This document shows, in pieces, positions 51,538 through 60,116 of a stretch of 64,000 bases of DNA. The notes under the pieces were generated by a model. That model had not been told where the DNA came from. It made no database searches and saw only the letters and a program-made list of their open reading frames with translations. Source of the DNA: DATJOJ01 sp035507035 (GTDB lineage: Bacteria; Acidobacteriota; Terriglobia; Terriglobales; Acidobacteriaceae). Position 1 is the stretch's first letter. The number at the start of each line of letters is the position of its first letter. The position numbers and the translations under genes were made by a program. The stretch lies in assembly GCA_035507035.1 (NCBI GenBank), contig DATJOJ010000063.1:124001-188000 (forward strand), read 5' to 3'.

Positions 51538-52359
51538 ATGCTCCCTCGCCGCACCTGCATCGGTGTTTTCGATTCCGGCTTCGGCGGTCTCACCGTTCTT
51601 AAAGCATTACTTGAGGTGATTCCCGACGCCGACTACATTTACTTCGGCGATACGGCACGGCTCCCCTATGGCTCGAAATCGGTTGAGACCGTCTCGCGCT
51701 ATGCGGTGCAGGCCGGAAACTACCTCGAGCAGCACGGCGCGCAAATGTTGGTGATCGCCTGCAACACAGCGACCGCTTTGTCTCTCGACAAAATTACGCA
51801 AGCCGCTTCGGTTCCGGTCATTGGCGTAGTTGAGCCTGGCGCCGAACGCGCCGCGGGCGAGAGCAAGAATCGGAGAGCGGTTGTGATCGGCACCGAAGCC
51901 ACGGTCAATAGCCATGCCTACCTGAAAGCTCTAGAAGCACGGGGAGTGCAGGCAAAAGAGAAAGCCTGTCCCCTGCTGGTGCCGTTGGTTGAAGAAGGAT
52001 GGACCGACCATGCAGTCACCGAAGAGGTCGCACGGATTTATCTCGACGAAGCCTTCACCGACGGTTTCCGATCCGCTGATGTCTTGTTACTCGGCTGCAC
52101 GCACTATCCGCTGCTCAAGCCGCTGCTGCACCGGGTGGCTTCTAAGCATGTCACGATCGTAGACTCGGCCGAGTCAACTGCCCAAGCAGTTGCGCGGGAA
52201 CTCCGCCACGCTCCGCTCGCGGTTCCCGAGAATGAGCGGCGCAATCTGCCCCGCTTGAGATTCTTCGCCACCGACTCCACGGAAAAATTCAAACGTCTGG
52301 GTGAGCGCTTTCTGGGCCACAAAATTGAACAAGTCGAGCATGTGGACTTGAAAGAATAA
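51538..52359 (+). CDS. murI: Glutamate racemase
   Basis: 273 residues from ATG 51538, the typical MurI length. The catalytic cysteines are Cys75 (VIACNTATA) and Cys187 (LLGCTHYPLL); Asp12 and Ser13 (FDSGFGG) bind the substrate. It converts L- to D-glutamate for peptidoglycan. It begins 8 nt after the ABC-DtxR gene and has no SD of note, so translation may be coupled or the transcript shared. No anomalies in the conserved regions. Confidence 0.94.
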   Translation: MLPRRTCIGVFDSGFGGLTVLKALLEVIPDADYIYFGDTARLPYGSKSVETVSRYAVQAGNYLEQHGAQMLVIACNTATALSLDKITQAASVPVIGVVEPGAERAAGESKNRRAVVIGTEATVNSHAYLKALEARGVQAKEKACPLLVPLVEEGWTDHAVTEEVARIYLDEAFTDGFRSADVLLLGCTHYPLLKPLLHRVASKHVTIVDSAESTAQAVARELRHAPLAVPENERRNLPRLRFFATDSTEKFKRLGERFLGHKIEQVEHVDLKE

Positions 52360-52432
52360 CCTGCGGGCAGGAATTTGACCGCAAGAGCCGGATAGACACG
52401 CATCCCCATAGAGCCTAGGCTATCTATCACTC

Positions 52433-53125
52433 ATGCATGCGCTCGACAATGTTATTTGGCAGGCGCTCAACACCTGTCAAATTCATCTCGGCCAGCGCAA
52501 CGCGCAGGCCGCCAAATTCCATAAAGATGTAAGTCTGTTGGGCGGATTTACCGAGCCATCGTTTGAAAACTACCAGTCTCTCTCACAATTGCTGGCGCCC
52601 GGCGAGCGCGTAGGCTTATTCCTGGACACTCTGCCGCAGCCGCCCCCGGGTTGGAGGATCGTCGTCACTCTGCCGCTGCTGGAAATGGTCTGCGAGAATG
52701 GTAGTCCGCAAGCGTATGCTCCAAACAACTCAATCGTCCCTCTGGGCGAAGCCGACGTTCCCGAAATGCTGGCCTTGACCAAGCTCACCAAGCCGGGGCC
52801 GTTTGCGACGCGTACCCGCGAGATGGGCGATTATTTCGGCATTCGCGTGAATAGCCAGCTCGTCGCCATGGCTGGTGAGAGGCTTCGCATTCCCGGCTAC
52901 ACCGAAGTTAGCGCCGTTTGCACGCATCCCGATCATCTCGGTCACGGCTATGCGACCGGGCTTGTGAGTCTGGTTATGCAACGCATTCTTGATCGGGGAG
53001 AGCGGCCATTTCTACACGTTCGCGGAGACAACGAACGAGCCATCGCGCTCTATGAGCGTCTGGGCTTCCACAGATGCCCACCGTTGCACTACGCAATTCT
53101 TGAGAAGGTTGCGGAATCGTTCTAG
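52433..53125 (+). CDS. GNAT family acetyltransferase
   Basis: 230 residues. The C-terminal half (about 110-225) is a GNAT domain of the FR47-like type: VSAVCTHPDHLGHGYATGLV provides the acetyl-CoA loop and HVRGDNERAIALYERLGFH the final helix and strand. The first 100 residues are a separate alpha/beta part. The substrate is unknown. It lies 73 nt after murI and may be cotranscribed. No metal or other motifs. Confidence 0.85.
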   Translation: MHALDNVIWQALNTCQIHLGQRNAQAAKFHKDVSLLGGFTEPSFENYQSLSQLLAPGERVGLFLDTLPQPPPGWRIVVTLPLLEMVCENGSPQAYAPNNSIVPLGEADVPEMLALTKLTKPGPFATRTREMGDYFGIRVNSQLVAMAGERLRIPGYTEVSAVCTHPDHLGHGYATGLVSLVMQRILDRGERPFLHVRGDNERAIALYERLGFHRCPPLHYAILEKVAESF

Positions 53126-53400
53126 CGAGCGATCGCGACACACGCAGCTCCTTCGTTTTTCCATAGATTCCTTTCCCGCACATTCCGTTTTTTGGGGAAG
53201 TTGTTCCCAAATGAATCCACAGAGCGGGTGGACTCTTAATTGCGCCGGACACGGCCAAAGTTGTTTTGTCACTCGTTTTTGTAGGGCCACATTCGAGATG
53301 AGTAGTTCCGTGACTTTACGTACCAACATGGATGCTCGCAAGTCATACGGCCTTTCGCATGCGTGCGTTTTCCCTCATTGATGGCCTGGAGAAGAATTCG

Positions 53401-54297
53401 ATGAACAAGCTACCGCGGTTCGTCGCAATGTGCGCGATCGCGACTGCATTTTCATCATTTGCCAGCGCGTCGCGGCTGGCTGCGTTTACCCAGGTTGACT
53501 ATCCTGGCGCGGCGGTCACCGAAATTGCGGGCGGTCCCAATCTGCAAGGCACCAGCGTCGGCATTTATACCCTCATATTGGGAGGTCCCAATCACGGTTT
53601 CTTGCGAACCGCAAAGGGCGCGTTTATGCCGATTGACGTACCGGGCGCAACTGGTACTACTCCCACGTTTATCAACGTCGAGGGGGTGATCGTCGGCAGC
53701 TATCTCGATTCGACGGGTACCAGCCACGGCTTCGTTTTTAACAAGGGAATCTATACCACCGTGAGCTATCCCGGTGCGCTTGCCAGCGGGCTCAGCAGCA
53801 TCAACGACCTAGGGGAAATGTCGGGATTCTACTGCAGTGACCTTGCCTGCGACTCTTCAGCGGTTTTTCACAGTTTTGTACTTTCACGGACGGGTGTCTT
53901 CACCAGCTTCGATCCGCCCGGAGCGACCGGCAGCGAGCCCAGTACTGTGAGCTTGCTTGGAGTCGTGGTCGGTAGTTACGACACTATAGAGGAGCCGACT
54001 TGTACCACGCAGTGTCTGGTATACGTGCTGTCGCAGGGAAGGTACGCGACTCTGAGTTATCCAGGCGCCTTGTTTACCTTTGCCGGCGGCGGCAATGTTT
54101 GGAATGCCGTCACTGGAATTTACTTCGATTCCTCCGGCAACGGACACGGTTTTCTTGAGAACAACGGCATCTACACATCTTTTGACTACCCGGGGGCCAG
54201 CTTCACAGAGGCCACCGGAATCAACGCTCTTGGTGTTACCGTTGGCGTCTTTATTGACTCCGAGGGCAATGAGCACGGATTTGTCCGAACCCCGTAG
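53401..54297 (+). CDS. Secreted HAF-repeat protein
   Basis: 299 residues from ATG 53401 (GGAGAAG 6 nt upstream). After a signal peptide (1-23, ending ASAS) come five or six degenerate repeats of about 45-50 residues with a core (D)YPGA-x(4)-(I/V)-x-G-(I/V)-(N/S)-x-(G/L)-x-(I/V)-VGxYxDSxGxxHGFxxxxG. This is the HAF repeat plan seen in many secreted proteins of soil bacteria, probably a beta propeller or solenoid. The function is unknown. It is monocistronic, in a quiet region. Confidence 0.78.
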   Translation: MNKLPRFVAMCAIATAFSSFASASRLAAFTQVDYPGAAVTEIAGGPNLQGTSVGIYTLILGGPNHGFLRTAKGAFMPIDVPGATGTTPTFINVEGVIVGSYLDSTGTSHGFVFNKGIYTTVSYPGALASGLSSINDLGEMSGFYCSDLACDSSAVFHSFVLSRTGVFTSFDPPGATGSEPSTVSLLGVVVGSYDTIEEPTCTTQCLVYVLSQGRYATLSYPGALFTFAGGGNVWNAVTGIYFDSSGNGHGFLENNGIYTSFDYPGASFTEATGINALGVTVGVFIDSEGNEHGFVRTP

Positions 54298-54421
54298 ACC
54301 ACGATAGTTTGACTCACCCTGTGTTTTCCTGATGGCCTCACGTCACCGCGCTTTCCGCACCGACTTGAGGCCATTTTGCCTGTCTGCACGCCGTTCGCGC
54401 TAAGATAGCGATGCCAATTTC

Positions 54422-55204
54422 ATGAAATATTTGCTATGGGCAGCCGCCATCATTGTCATATCCGCGCTCTTATTTCTGCTGGCATTGAGAACAATTCCAA
54501 TTCATGTCTACGATGGCTTTGAGTCGCCTCACCTCAGTCATTTTCTCTGGACCGATCGCCGCTTCGAACCTGGAGGGGTTGTATCTGAAGAGTCGGTAGT
54601 GCGTTCGGGTCGCAGCGCGCTCGCGATCACGGTTCGTTCGGGCGACCGTCCCGAAGCAGCCAGCGAATCCAGCGCAGCCACAGAACGAGACGAGCTGATG
54701 GAGTCTTGGTGGCTGTGGTCTCGCACCGGCAGGACCTACGTCTACTCTTTCAGCCTCTACCTGCCCAACGATTTTCCGCAAACTTCAGAGAGGTTGGTGA
54801 TCGCTCAATGGAGACAGCTCTGCGAAGGTTCGCCTTGTATTCCCGATAACCCCATCCTCGCGCTGCGCTACGAAATCGGGCGGGTTCAAGTTACGCGAAA
54901 CGATGAACACGGAAAAATGCTGCTTTATCAAGGCAACGAAGATGTTCGCGGCAAGTGGCTTGACTTTCGCTTCGTTACACGATGGGACGCAACGAGTGCC
55001 GGCGCCATTGACGCAACCCTGCAGGGACGGGAAATCGTCCACTATCAAGGAGCCACAATCTACCAGCCTGGCCCCGGTCACCCCAAGCATGCCCTTATCT
55101 ACTTCAAGACTGGGCTATATCGAGATGCACTGCATGAGCCTGCCTGGACGATGTATGTCGACGAGTACCGCAAGGATGAGTGTTCTGCCAGCGGTTGCCG
55201 GTGA
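54422..55204 (+). CDS. Putative heparin-lyase-I-like polysaccharide lyase
   Basis: 260 residues. One N-terminal hydrophobic helix (5-24) acts as anchor or signal. The body is a beta jelly roll: HVYDGFESPHLSHFLW, SGRSALAITVRSGDR, then ERDELMESWWLWSRTGRTYV and RLVIAQWRQLCEGS, then HPKHALIYFKTGLYRD near the end. The ERxE and the W/Q/K-containing strands resemble the PL13/PL20-like heparin lyase I family (PF14099). It would cut acidic polysaccharide by beta-elimination. The catalytic His/Tyr pair cannot be fixed by eye, so activity is inferred. Gene stands alone. Confidence 0.65.
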   Translation: MKYLLWAAAIIVISALLFLLALRTIPIHVYDGFESPHLSHFLWTDRRFEPGGVVSEESVVRSGRSALAITVRSGDRPEAASESSAATERDELMESWWLWSRTGRTYVYSFSLYLPNDFPQTSERLVIAQWRQLCEGSPCIPDNPILALRYEIGRVQVTRNDEHGKMLLYQGNEDVRGKWLDFRFVTRWDATSAGAIDATLQGREIVHYQGATIYQPGPGHPKHALIYFKTGLYRDALHEPAWTMYVDEYRKDECSASGCR

Positions 55205-55272
55205 ATCATAATCTTTGCAATGCAAAGTTCTTTTTAATGGTAGACTAGGGTCACGTTGGGCACGAGCGAGCC

Positions 55273-55953
55273 ATGACCTCTATCCTTCGTAGCATCCAGC
55301 TCCTGAGTGTACTTCTCTTGCTTTCTTCAGGGATTCTTGCCGCGCAAACCGAAAATCAACCAGCTGCATCTCCGCCGAGCGCTCCGTCGGGGCAACAGTC
55401 GCAGGAGCAAAAACCACCACAGAACAATCTGCCGAATGCGCCGTCGAGCAGCCGGAAAGAGCCGTCGCTAAGCGACCTTGGTTTCTCGTCCAGCCAGACG
55501 CAAGCCGATCCCAAGCTCCAGGCGTTGCTCGATAAGCGCACTCATATGCTGAAGGTCCATCAGCGCATGGGATTGATTACGACGATTCCGCTGATCGCCG
55601 CGATTTTCTCTTCGGCCGGGGCAGGCGGAAAAAATACCGGGTCCGCCAGCCGCGACTTGCACGTGGCGCTGGGTGCAGCGGCAGGAGATCTTTATGGCAT
55701 CACCGCTTATTACGCGATTCGCGCTCCCAAACCGCCCGGCACGCCGACAAAAGGGCCCATCAAATTTCACAAAGCCATGGCGTGGATTCACGGGCCGGGA
55801 ATGATCATGACACCGATTCTGGGCGCGATGGCATTTTCGCAGAAGAATAATGGCGAAAAAGTCCATGGGATCGCCCAAGCGCACATGCCGGTAGCCATCG
55901 TGACCGCCGGAGCATTTGGCGCTGCTCTTCTTTCGGTATCGGTCAAGTTCTGA
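55273..55953 (+). CDS. Cytochrome b561-like membrane protein (YceJ-like)
   Basis: 226 residues. A signal peptide (about 1-24), a Gln/Pro/Ser-rich linker (25-75), then four membrane helices. Histidines that could bind two hemes sit near the helix ends: His96 (VHQRMG), His130 (DLHVALG), His156 and His163 (FHKAMAWIHGPGM), His188 and His194 (VHGIAQAH). This suggests a cytochrome b561-like core. The next gene encodes a YceI-like protein, and yceJ-yceI pairs are known in proteobacteria. Identification is by pattern only and moderate. Confidence 0.55.
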   Translation: MTSILRSIQLLSVLLLLSSGILAAQTENQPAASPPSAPSGQQSQEQKPPQNNLPNAPSSSRKEPSLSDLGFSSSQTQADPKLQALLDKRTHMLKVHQRMGLITTIPLIAAIFSSAGAGGKNTGSASRDLHVALGAAAGDLYGITAYYAIRAPKPPGTPTKGPIKFHKAMAWIHGPGMIMTPILGAMAFSQKNNGEKVHGIAQAHMPVAIVTAGAFGAALLSVSVKF

Positions 55954-55962
55954 GGGGCACAA

Positions 55963-56499
55963 ATGCTAAGAAAACAACTACTAAGCTTGTTGCTCCTTGC
56001 ACTTCCCTGCTACGCGGCCGACAGCCAGTGGGTGCTGACCAATAGCACGCTCACTTATCACGTTTCGCATCCGCTGCATCAGACCGACGGAGTGAGTCAC
56101 GCCGCCCGTGGCAAAGGCGTTTGTCACGATGGCCAATGCGATTTTCTAATCGCGACACCGGTCAAGTCGTTTGAGTCGGGAGATACCAACCGCGACCTGC
56201 ACATGATTCAGGTGGTTCGCGGCGCTGAATTCCCCATGGTCGTCGTGCGCACCCACCTGCCGGAGTCAGCTGCGGGATCGACCACCATCCGCGCCGATTT
56301 GCAGATCGAGTTCGCCGGCCAGACAGTGCAGTACAAGCAAGTGGCCTTTCAACTGGAGATGCATGGCAACGAAGCCAAGCTTTCGGGGACGATTCCCGCG
56401 ACGTTGTCGGATTTCAAAATTGCCCCCCCGTCGCTGCTTACCTTGCCGGTCAAGAACGACGTTCCCATCCGCGTTGAGATGACCTGGAAGTCGCAGTGA
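55963..56499 (+). CDS. YceI-like secreted lipid-binding protein
   Basis: 178 residues with a signal peptide (1-18). The beta-barrel pattern starts SQWVLTNSTLTYHVSHPLHQ and has a central ESGDTNRDLHMIQVVRGAEF that matches the YceI motif (S-x-N-x-x-RDxHL-x(4-6)-F-x-x(2)-P). YceI proteins are lipocalin-like polyisoprenoid binders. The gene begins 9 nt after the b561-like gene, so the two are an operon, which supports both calls. The role may be electron transfer or lipid-quinone handling in the periplasm. Confidence 0.75.
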   Translation: MLRKQLLSLLLLALPCYAADSQWVLTNSTLTYHVSHPLHQTDGVSHAARGKGVCHDGQCDFLIATPVKSFESGDTNRDLHMIQVVRGAEFPMVVVRTHLPESAAGSTTIRADLQIEFAGQTVQYKQVAFQLEMHGNEAKLSGTIPATLSDFKIAPPSLLTLPVKNDVPIRVEMTWKSQ

Positions 56500-56525
56500 G
56501 GCAATCGTAGCGCACGGATTCGGAA

Positions 56526-57137
56526 CTATCGAGTCACGGTTAGTGACAGCACTCCGGTGACTTTGCCCCAGTCGTCGGTTTGCCGATCAAAGGTGACGTA
56601 CCGGCGGTCGCCATCGAAGCGCGTATCGAGCAGTAGCAGCTTTTCAATGACGTGCGTAATTGCCCCGTCGTCATAGATGTATTGGTTGAAGATTGCGCCG
56701 TACACAACATAAAGATGGTCGTTCCATGTCATCAGTAAAGGGCGCTGAGCCTGCAGCGTACCGACGATCTGCTCGACATTCACGCTCGCGGCCGGCCAAT
56801 AGTCGTCCGTAATTACCACCGATGTCCCATCATCGAGATAATGCTTGCCGCGGATTTTTGCGCCAAGTTCTTTCAAGGAAAGCTGGCTGATCGAGCCAAC
56901 TTGATCCTCCAGTGCAGATTTTCGCCCACAACAGAGCTCCGGATCCGCGAAAACCGCAGCCACGCTGGCGGCGAGAACATCGGCGTCGGCCTTGGAGTCC
57001 GCCACAATGGTGGGCAGCGCCGCGACTTTCACTTCCTGGTGTGGGTGGAGGACATACCCCTGCGCTGGCTCATCCTGTGCGTTGGCTGAAACGGCCAAGG
57101 TCAAGAGTACGGCCAATAGCGGAACGGGTAGTCGCAC
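56526..57137 (-). CDS. Secreted protein of unknown function
   Basis: 203 residues from GTG 57137, which has GGAGGTGA just upstream. It has a signal peptide (1-20, ending SANA) and a mixed alpha/beta mature domain with one CC pair (PELCCGRK, about 67-74) and motifs GKHYLDDGTSVVITDDYWPA and WNDHLYVVYGAIFNQYIYDD. I know no family. It is convergent with the yceI-like gene. Confidence 0.7.
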   Translation of the reverse strand: MRLPVPLLAVLLTLAVSANAQDEPAQGYVLHPHQEVKVAALPTIVADSKADADVLAASVAAVFADPELCCGRKSALEDQVGSISQLSLKELGAKIRGKHYLDDGTSVVITDDYWPAASVNVEQIVGTLQAQRPLLMTWNDHLYVVYGAIFNQYIYDDGAITHVIEKLLLLDTRFDGDRRYVTFDRQTDDWGKVTGVLSLTVTR

Positions 57138-57250
57138 GGGTCACCTCCGGTGATCGGCTCAGTGACAGTATAGTTTTGGCCGCGGCTTGGGCTTAGTGAC
57201 GAAAGGGAATGTCAGGGGTGTGCCAGAGAAGAACTAGCGGCAAGGCGAGA

Positions 57251-57670
57251 TTAGGGCTTGCTCATCTGCTGATCGAGATGGTCCAGCACTTTCGGCCAGG
57301 CGTCGCGATGGCGCTTCGTGGACTCTTCATCGGGAAAACCAGCGTGGGTGAGTCGAAGATGGGCGCCGCTCTTTTCCGCCTTCAATTCGACAGTTACGAC
57401 CGTTTCCGCTCCTCTGGTCGCCGCCGTGACCCAGGTCAACTGAACCAGTCGGTCCGCTTCTAACTGTAAAAAACGCCCATAATGGGGATGACGTCGCCCC
57501 TCGAACTCGGTCTCAAAATAAAAGACCGTGTTGACTTCGCCTTTCATGAGCACGGTTCCGGGCACAGCGAACCAACGATCGAATTGTTGGGTCCAGGCGC
57601 GAAAAATAACGGCAGGCGACGCGGTCATGCGACGTTTGATCGTGAATTGGAATGTTTTCGACGGGGTCAT
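57251..57670 (-). CDS. SRPBCC/AHSA1-like protein
   Basis: 139 residues from ATG 57670. The fold is SRPBCC/START-like of the AHSA1 type: a first helix with AVIFRAWTQQFDRWFAVPGT, a central YFETEFEGRRHPHYGRFLQL, and TWVTAATRGAETVVTVELKA before the long C-terminal helix. Such proteins bind hydrophobic ligands or activate chaperones. The start is 6 nt after the antitoxin gene stop, so it is the third gene of the toxin-antitoxin operon. An effector role in the system is not known. Confidence 0.85.
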   Translation of the reverse strand: MTPSKTFQFTIKRRMTASPAVIFRAWTQQFDRWFAVPGTVLMKGEVNTVFYFETEFEGRRHPHYGRFLQLEADRLVQLTWVTAATRGAETVVTVELKAEKSGAHLRLTHAGFPDEESTKRHRDAWPKVLDHLDQQMSKP

Positions 57671-57676
57671 CAAAGC

Positions 57677-58057
57677 TCAGACGGTTGCGACCAGTTGATA
57701 GCGCGCGGCACGAGGCTCAACAATCCTGAGTCTGCCATGGCCGGGGTTGACCCGATAGCGGGTGCGAAGCAGGCCCAACTGCTCCAGTAAATTTACATCT
57801 CGACCGACCGCTCGAGTATCCCGCTTCAGTTCATCCGCGAGGCGAGAAACAGACATTGCACCTTCCTTCGTGGTTCGCAGCAATCGTAATCGCTCCGGAG
57901 AAAGTACTTTCATCATGTCAGCAGCGTTCTCAAAAGAGATCGTAAACTCAGGTGAAAGCTCCTCTCCTCGATCGAGTTTTCGCGCGTGTTCCCGCGAGCG
58001 GGAAAAAAAGCCTTCCACGCCATCACTCGTAATACGGGCCTTAAGCTTTTTCCTCAT
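57677..58057 (-). CDS. MarR-like HTH antitoxin (TumA-type)
   Basis: About 126 residues. The C-terminal half is a winged HTH: LSPERLRLLRTTKEGAMSVS, RLADELKRDTRAVGRDVNLL and a LGLLRTRYRVNPGHGRLRI wing. This is the HVO_A0114/MarR-like DNA-binding protein commonly paired with DUF6516 toxins. It would neutralise the upstream TumE toxin and repress the shared promoter. ATG 58057 (or 58063) overlaps the toxin gene end by about 17-23 bp, so translation is coupled. Toxin first, antitoxin second is the reverse of vapBC. Confidence 0.78.
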   Translation of the reverse strand: MRKKLKARITSDGVEGFFSRSREHARKLDRGEELSPEFTISFENAADMMKVLSPERLRLLRTTKEGAMSVSRLADELKRDTRAVGRDVNLLEQLGLLRTRYRVNPGHGRLRIVEPRAARYQLVATV

Positions 58058-58373
58058 CTTCAATTCTCCAAAGTTCGCGTATCTCGCGTTCGAACCTCAA
58101 CACTATAGCGGCATAGCTCTCGAAGTCGACTTTTTCCACTTGTCCCATGAAATGCCGGTGGTGGACACCATGACTGTTGTCGTAACCAAGTACGCGGCCG
58201 TTATCTGTGCTGCAGACGGCGGGGTTGACGTAGGCGAGGCTGTACTTTATCAGCCGGTTGCCTTCGTACCAAACCTCCTCTTTGAGGACAGCGTTCCGGC
58301 GGCGTCCCGACAGGTATAGAGTTTCATCGACTCGTTTTTCCCTCAGCGCTCGCCGCGGCTTTGGTTCAGTCAC
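58041..58373 (-). CDS. tumE: TumE-type (DUF6516) toxin
   Basis: 110 residues from GTG 58373. The motif order EEVWYEGNRLIKYSLAYVNP, GRVLGYDNSHGVHHRHFMGQ and a Glu/Arg-rich C-terminal helix (YAAIVLRFEREIRELWRI) is that of TumE/DUF6516, where a YDN-x-H-G-x-HHRH core is characteristic. The biochemical target is not firmly known. It precedes a HTH antitoxin gene with overlap. The promoter with direct-repeat operators is 26-73 nt upstream. Confidence 0.82.
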   Translation of the reverse strand: MTEPKPRRALREKRVDETLYLSGRRRNAVLKEEVWYEGNRLIKYSLAYVNPAVCSTDNGRVLGYDNSHGVHHRHFMGQVEKVDFESYAAIVLRFEREIRELWRIEDEEKA

Positions 58374-58405
58374 GTTGATTTAGCGTAACAGCTGTGACAA
58401 CAAAT

Positions 58406-58446
58406 ATCCTATCTGCAATCAGAAAGGATGTCAATGATCCTATCTG
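58406..58446 (-). promoter_or_regulatory. TumE operon promoter with twin operator repeats
   Basis: On the minus strand TTGACA (58434-58429), a 17-bp spacer and TAGGAT (58411-58406). The 10-mer CAGATAGGAT occurs twice, at 58446-58437 just upstream of the -35 and at 58415-58406 over the -10; they are 31 bp apart, about three helical turns. Confidence 0.72.
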
Positions 58447-58606
58447 GGAGTCTTGGCGAGAATCGAGCATCCTTCCGCCTGTTTTCAACCCCCTCAATCC
58501 CGTATGGTTACGCCGCACTATCCAGCGGTTACTGGTAATCTAGGAGGACGCTTTTCGCCCCAATCCGGCGAGGCTGCCGTAGTCGTACTCAAAAGGAGAC
58601 GCGTGT

Positions 58607-59149
58607 TTGCCTGACCCCGAGGCAAAACCTAACGACTCGTTGCTGGTGGCGGCCATTCGCACCGGTGACGAGCGCGCCATGGGCGAACTCTACGACCGCT
58701 ATTCCGGCATCGTATATTCGGTGGCGCTGCGCGTGCTCGGCGACACCGGCACAGCGGAGGACGTTCTGCAGGAAGTGTTCATGCAGTTGTGGCGCAATCC
58801 GGGGATCTTCGATTCCAGCCGGGGCAATCTCGCTCCGTGGCTAGCGGTCATTTCCCGTAACCGAGCGATCGACGCCCTGCGCAAGCGCCGTCCAGAAACG
58901 GACATCGAAGATGTTGTGGTATCGGTAGAGAAAGATCTCGCCGGGGAGGCGGACCGCGCGATTGCAATGGGAAAAGTTCGCAGCGTTTTAAGCGCCATGC
59001 CTGCGCCTCAGCGCAGCGCCTTAGAGATGGCCTATTTCGAAGGGTTAACGCATTCCGAAATTTCACAAAAAACAGGAGAGCCTTTGGGCACGATCAAGAC
59101 CCGCATCCGCACTGGACTGCTGGCCTTGCGTAAAGCTTTTGCGACGTGA
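58607..59149 (+). CDS. ECF sigma factor (SigK-like)
   Basis: 180 residues from TTG 58607 with AAAAGGAGA seven nt upstream. Region 2 is ERAMGELYDRYSGIVYSVAL with RVLGDTGTAEDVLQEVFMQL as the core-binding 2.2; region 4 is EMAYFEGLTHSEISQKTGEP with LGTIKTRIRTGLLALRKA. No extra C-terminal domain. The following gene is a zinc-binding anti-sigma factor whose GTG overlaps the TGA by 4 bp. The regulon is not visible; the second propeller operon starts 210 bp after the anti-sigma gene and could be a target. Confidence 0.92.
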   Translation: MPDPEAKPNDSLLVAAIRTGDERAMGELYDRYSGIVYSVALRVLGDTGTAEDVLQEVFMQLWRNPGIFDSSRGNLAPWLAVISRNRAIDALRKRRPETDIEDVVVSVEKDLAGEADRAIAMGKVRSVLSAMPAPQRSALEMAYFEGLTHSEISQKTGEPLGTIKTRIRTGLLALRKAFAT

Positions 59150-59907
59150 CGACCCATCCACAATTCGAAGAGGATCTCGCGCTCTACGCCATGGGGGTGC
59201 TCGGCGAGGAAGACCGCCTCAACCTCGAGCATCATCTGGCGGATTGCCCTAGTTGCCGTCGCGAATTGGAAGCGTTGCGTGGAGATTCCGCGCTGTTGGC
59301 GCTTTCTACCGGGGGACCCCGGCCTCCGCAGCGCTCGCGTGAGCGTTTGATGAAAGCGATCGCGCAGGAGCCACGCAGGGTCGAAGCTCGGCGTTCGCGG
59401 CCGTGGTGGGCGCTGGTTCCGGCGTTTGCAGCGGGTCTGCTGGCTGTGCTCGCAGGGTGGTTGTTGACGCAGAATTCGTCTCTGAAGCAGCAAGTCCAAG
59501 TGTTGAAGAATCGATCCCTGAAACAGCAAGCGGAATTGCAGCGAACCAGAGAAATTGTTTCCACTCTGACTGCGACCGACGCGATGACGGTCACCCTGGT
59601 CGCGGCCAAGACTCCGCCGCAGCCCCAGGGCAAAGTCATGTACATGAAAGATCGCGGCGGCCTCATCTTCCTCGCCAGCAATCTTCCGCCAGTTCCCTCT
59701 CAGAAGGCTTACGAGCTGTGGCTGATCCCCGTACAAGGCGCGCCTATGCCAGCAGGCGTGTTCAAGCCTGACACGCACGGCAGTGCAACAGTACTGAATC
59801 CGCCGCTGACGCCGGGCGTGGAGGCAAAAGCGTTCGCGATCACGGTAGAGCCAGAAGCCGGATCGGCCACACCGACGATGCCGATTGTGATGGTCGGCGG
59901 AGAGTAG
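59146..59907 (+). CDS. RskA-like zinc anti-sigma factor
   Basis: 253 residues from GTG 59146. An N-terminal ZAS zinc motif HHLADCPSC (H-x(3)-C-x(2)-C) is followed by one membrane helix (about 88-107), a short coiled coil (SLKQQVQVLKNRSLKQQAEL) and an RskA-type C-terminal beta domain (about 140-250). It would hold the sigma factor at the membrane until an envelope signal triggers its release. Overlap with the sigma gene (GTGA) gives equal translation. Typical ECF pair. Confidence 0.92.
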   Translation: MTTHPQFEEDLALYAMGVLGEEDRLNLEHHLADCPSCRRELEALRGDSALLALSTGGPRPPQRSRERLMKAIAQEPRRVEARRSRPWWALVPAFAAGLLAVLAGWLLTQNSSLKQQVQVLKNRSLKQQAELQRTREIVSTLTATDAMTVTLVAAKTPPQPQGKVMYMKDRGGLIFLASNLPPVPSQKAYELWLIPVQGAPMPAGVFKPDTHGSATVLNPPLTPGVEAKAFAITVEPEAGSATPTMPIVMVGGE

Positions 59908-59930
59908 AGCGCTATTTCTCCAATTTGCCG

Positions 59931-59959
59931 TTGACAAGCCGGGGGAGCGGATACATTAT
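59931..59959 (+). promoter_or_regulatory. Promoter of propeller operon B
   Basis: TTGACA (59931-59936), 17 bp, CATTAT (59954-59959) predict a start near 59966 and a leader of about 150 nt. It shares TTGACAAGC with the promoter of operon A. Confidence 0.6.
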
Positions 59960-60116
59960 GATCTCGGCGTTTTACTTTGTACCGCCTTCTTGCAGTGGGG
60001 ATGAGGCGGCGACGGACCGTTTCTCAAGCAGCTTCTTATCGGGACGAGTAGTACACGGCAGCTCGATTTAGCATCATCGACGGCCATATCCAGGGACAAT
60101 CAGACGTGGGGGATTT

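Noticed and set aside
59032..59937. 301-codon minus-strand frame across the anti-sigma gene
   Set aside because: No domain, Arg-rich, and antisense to a clear sigma/anti-sigma pair.
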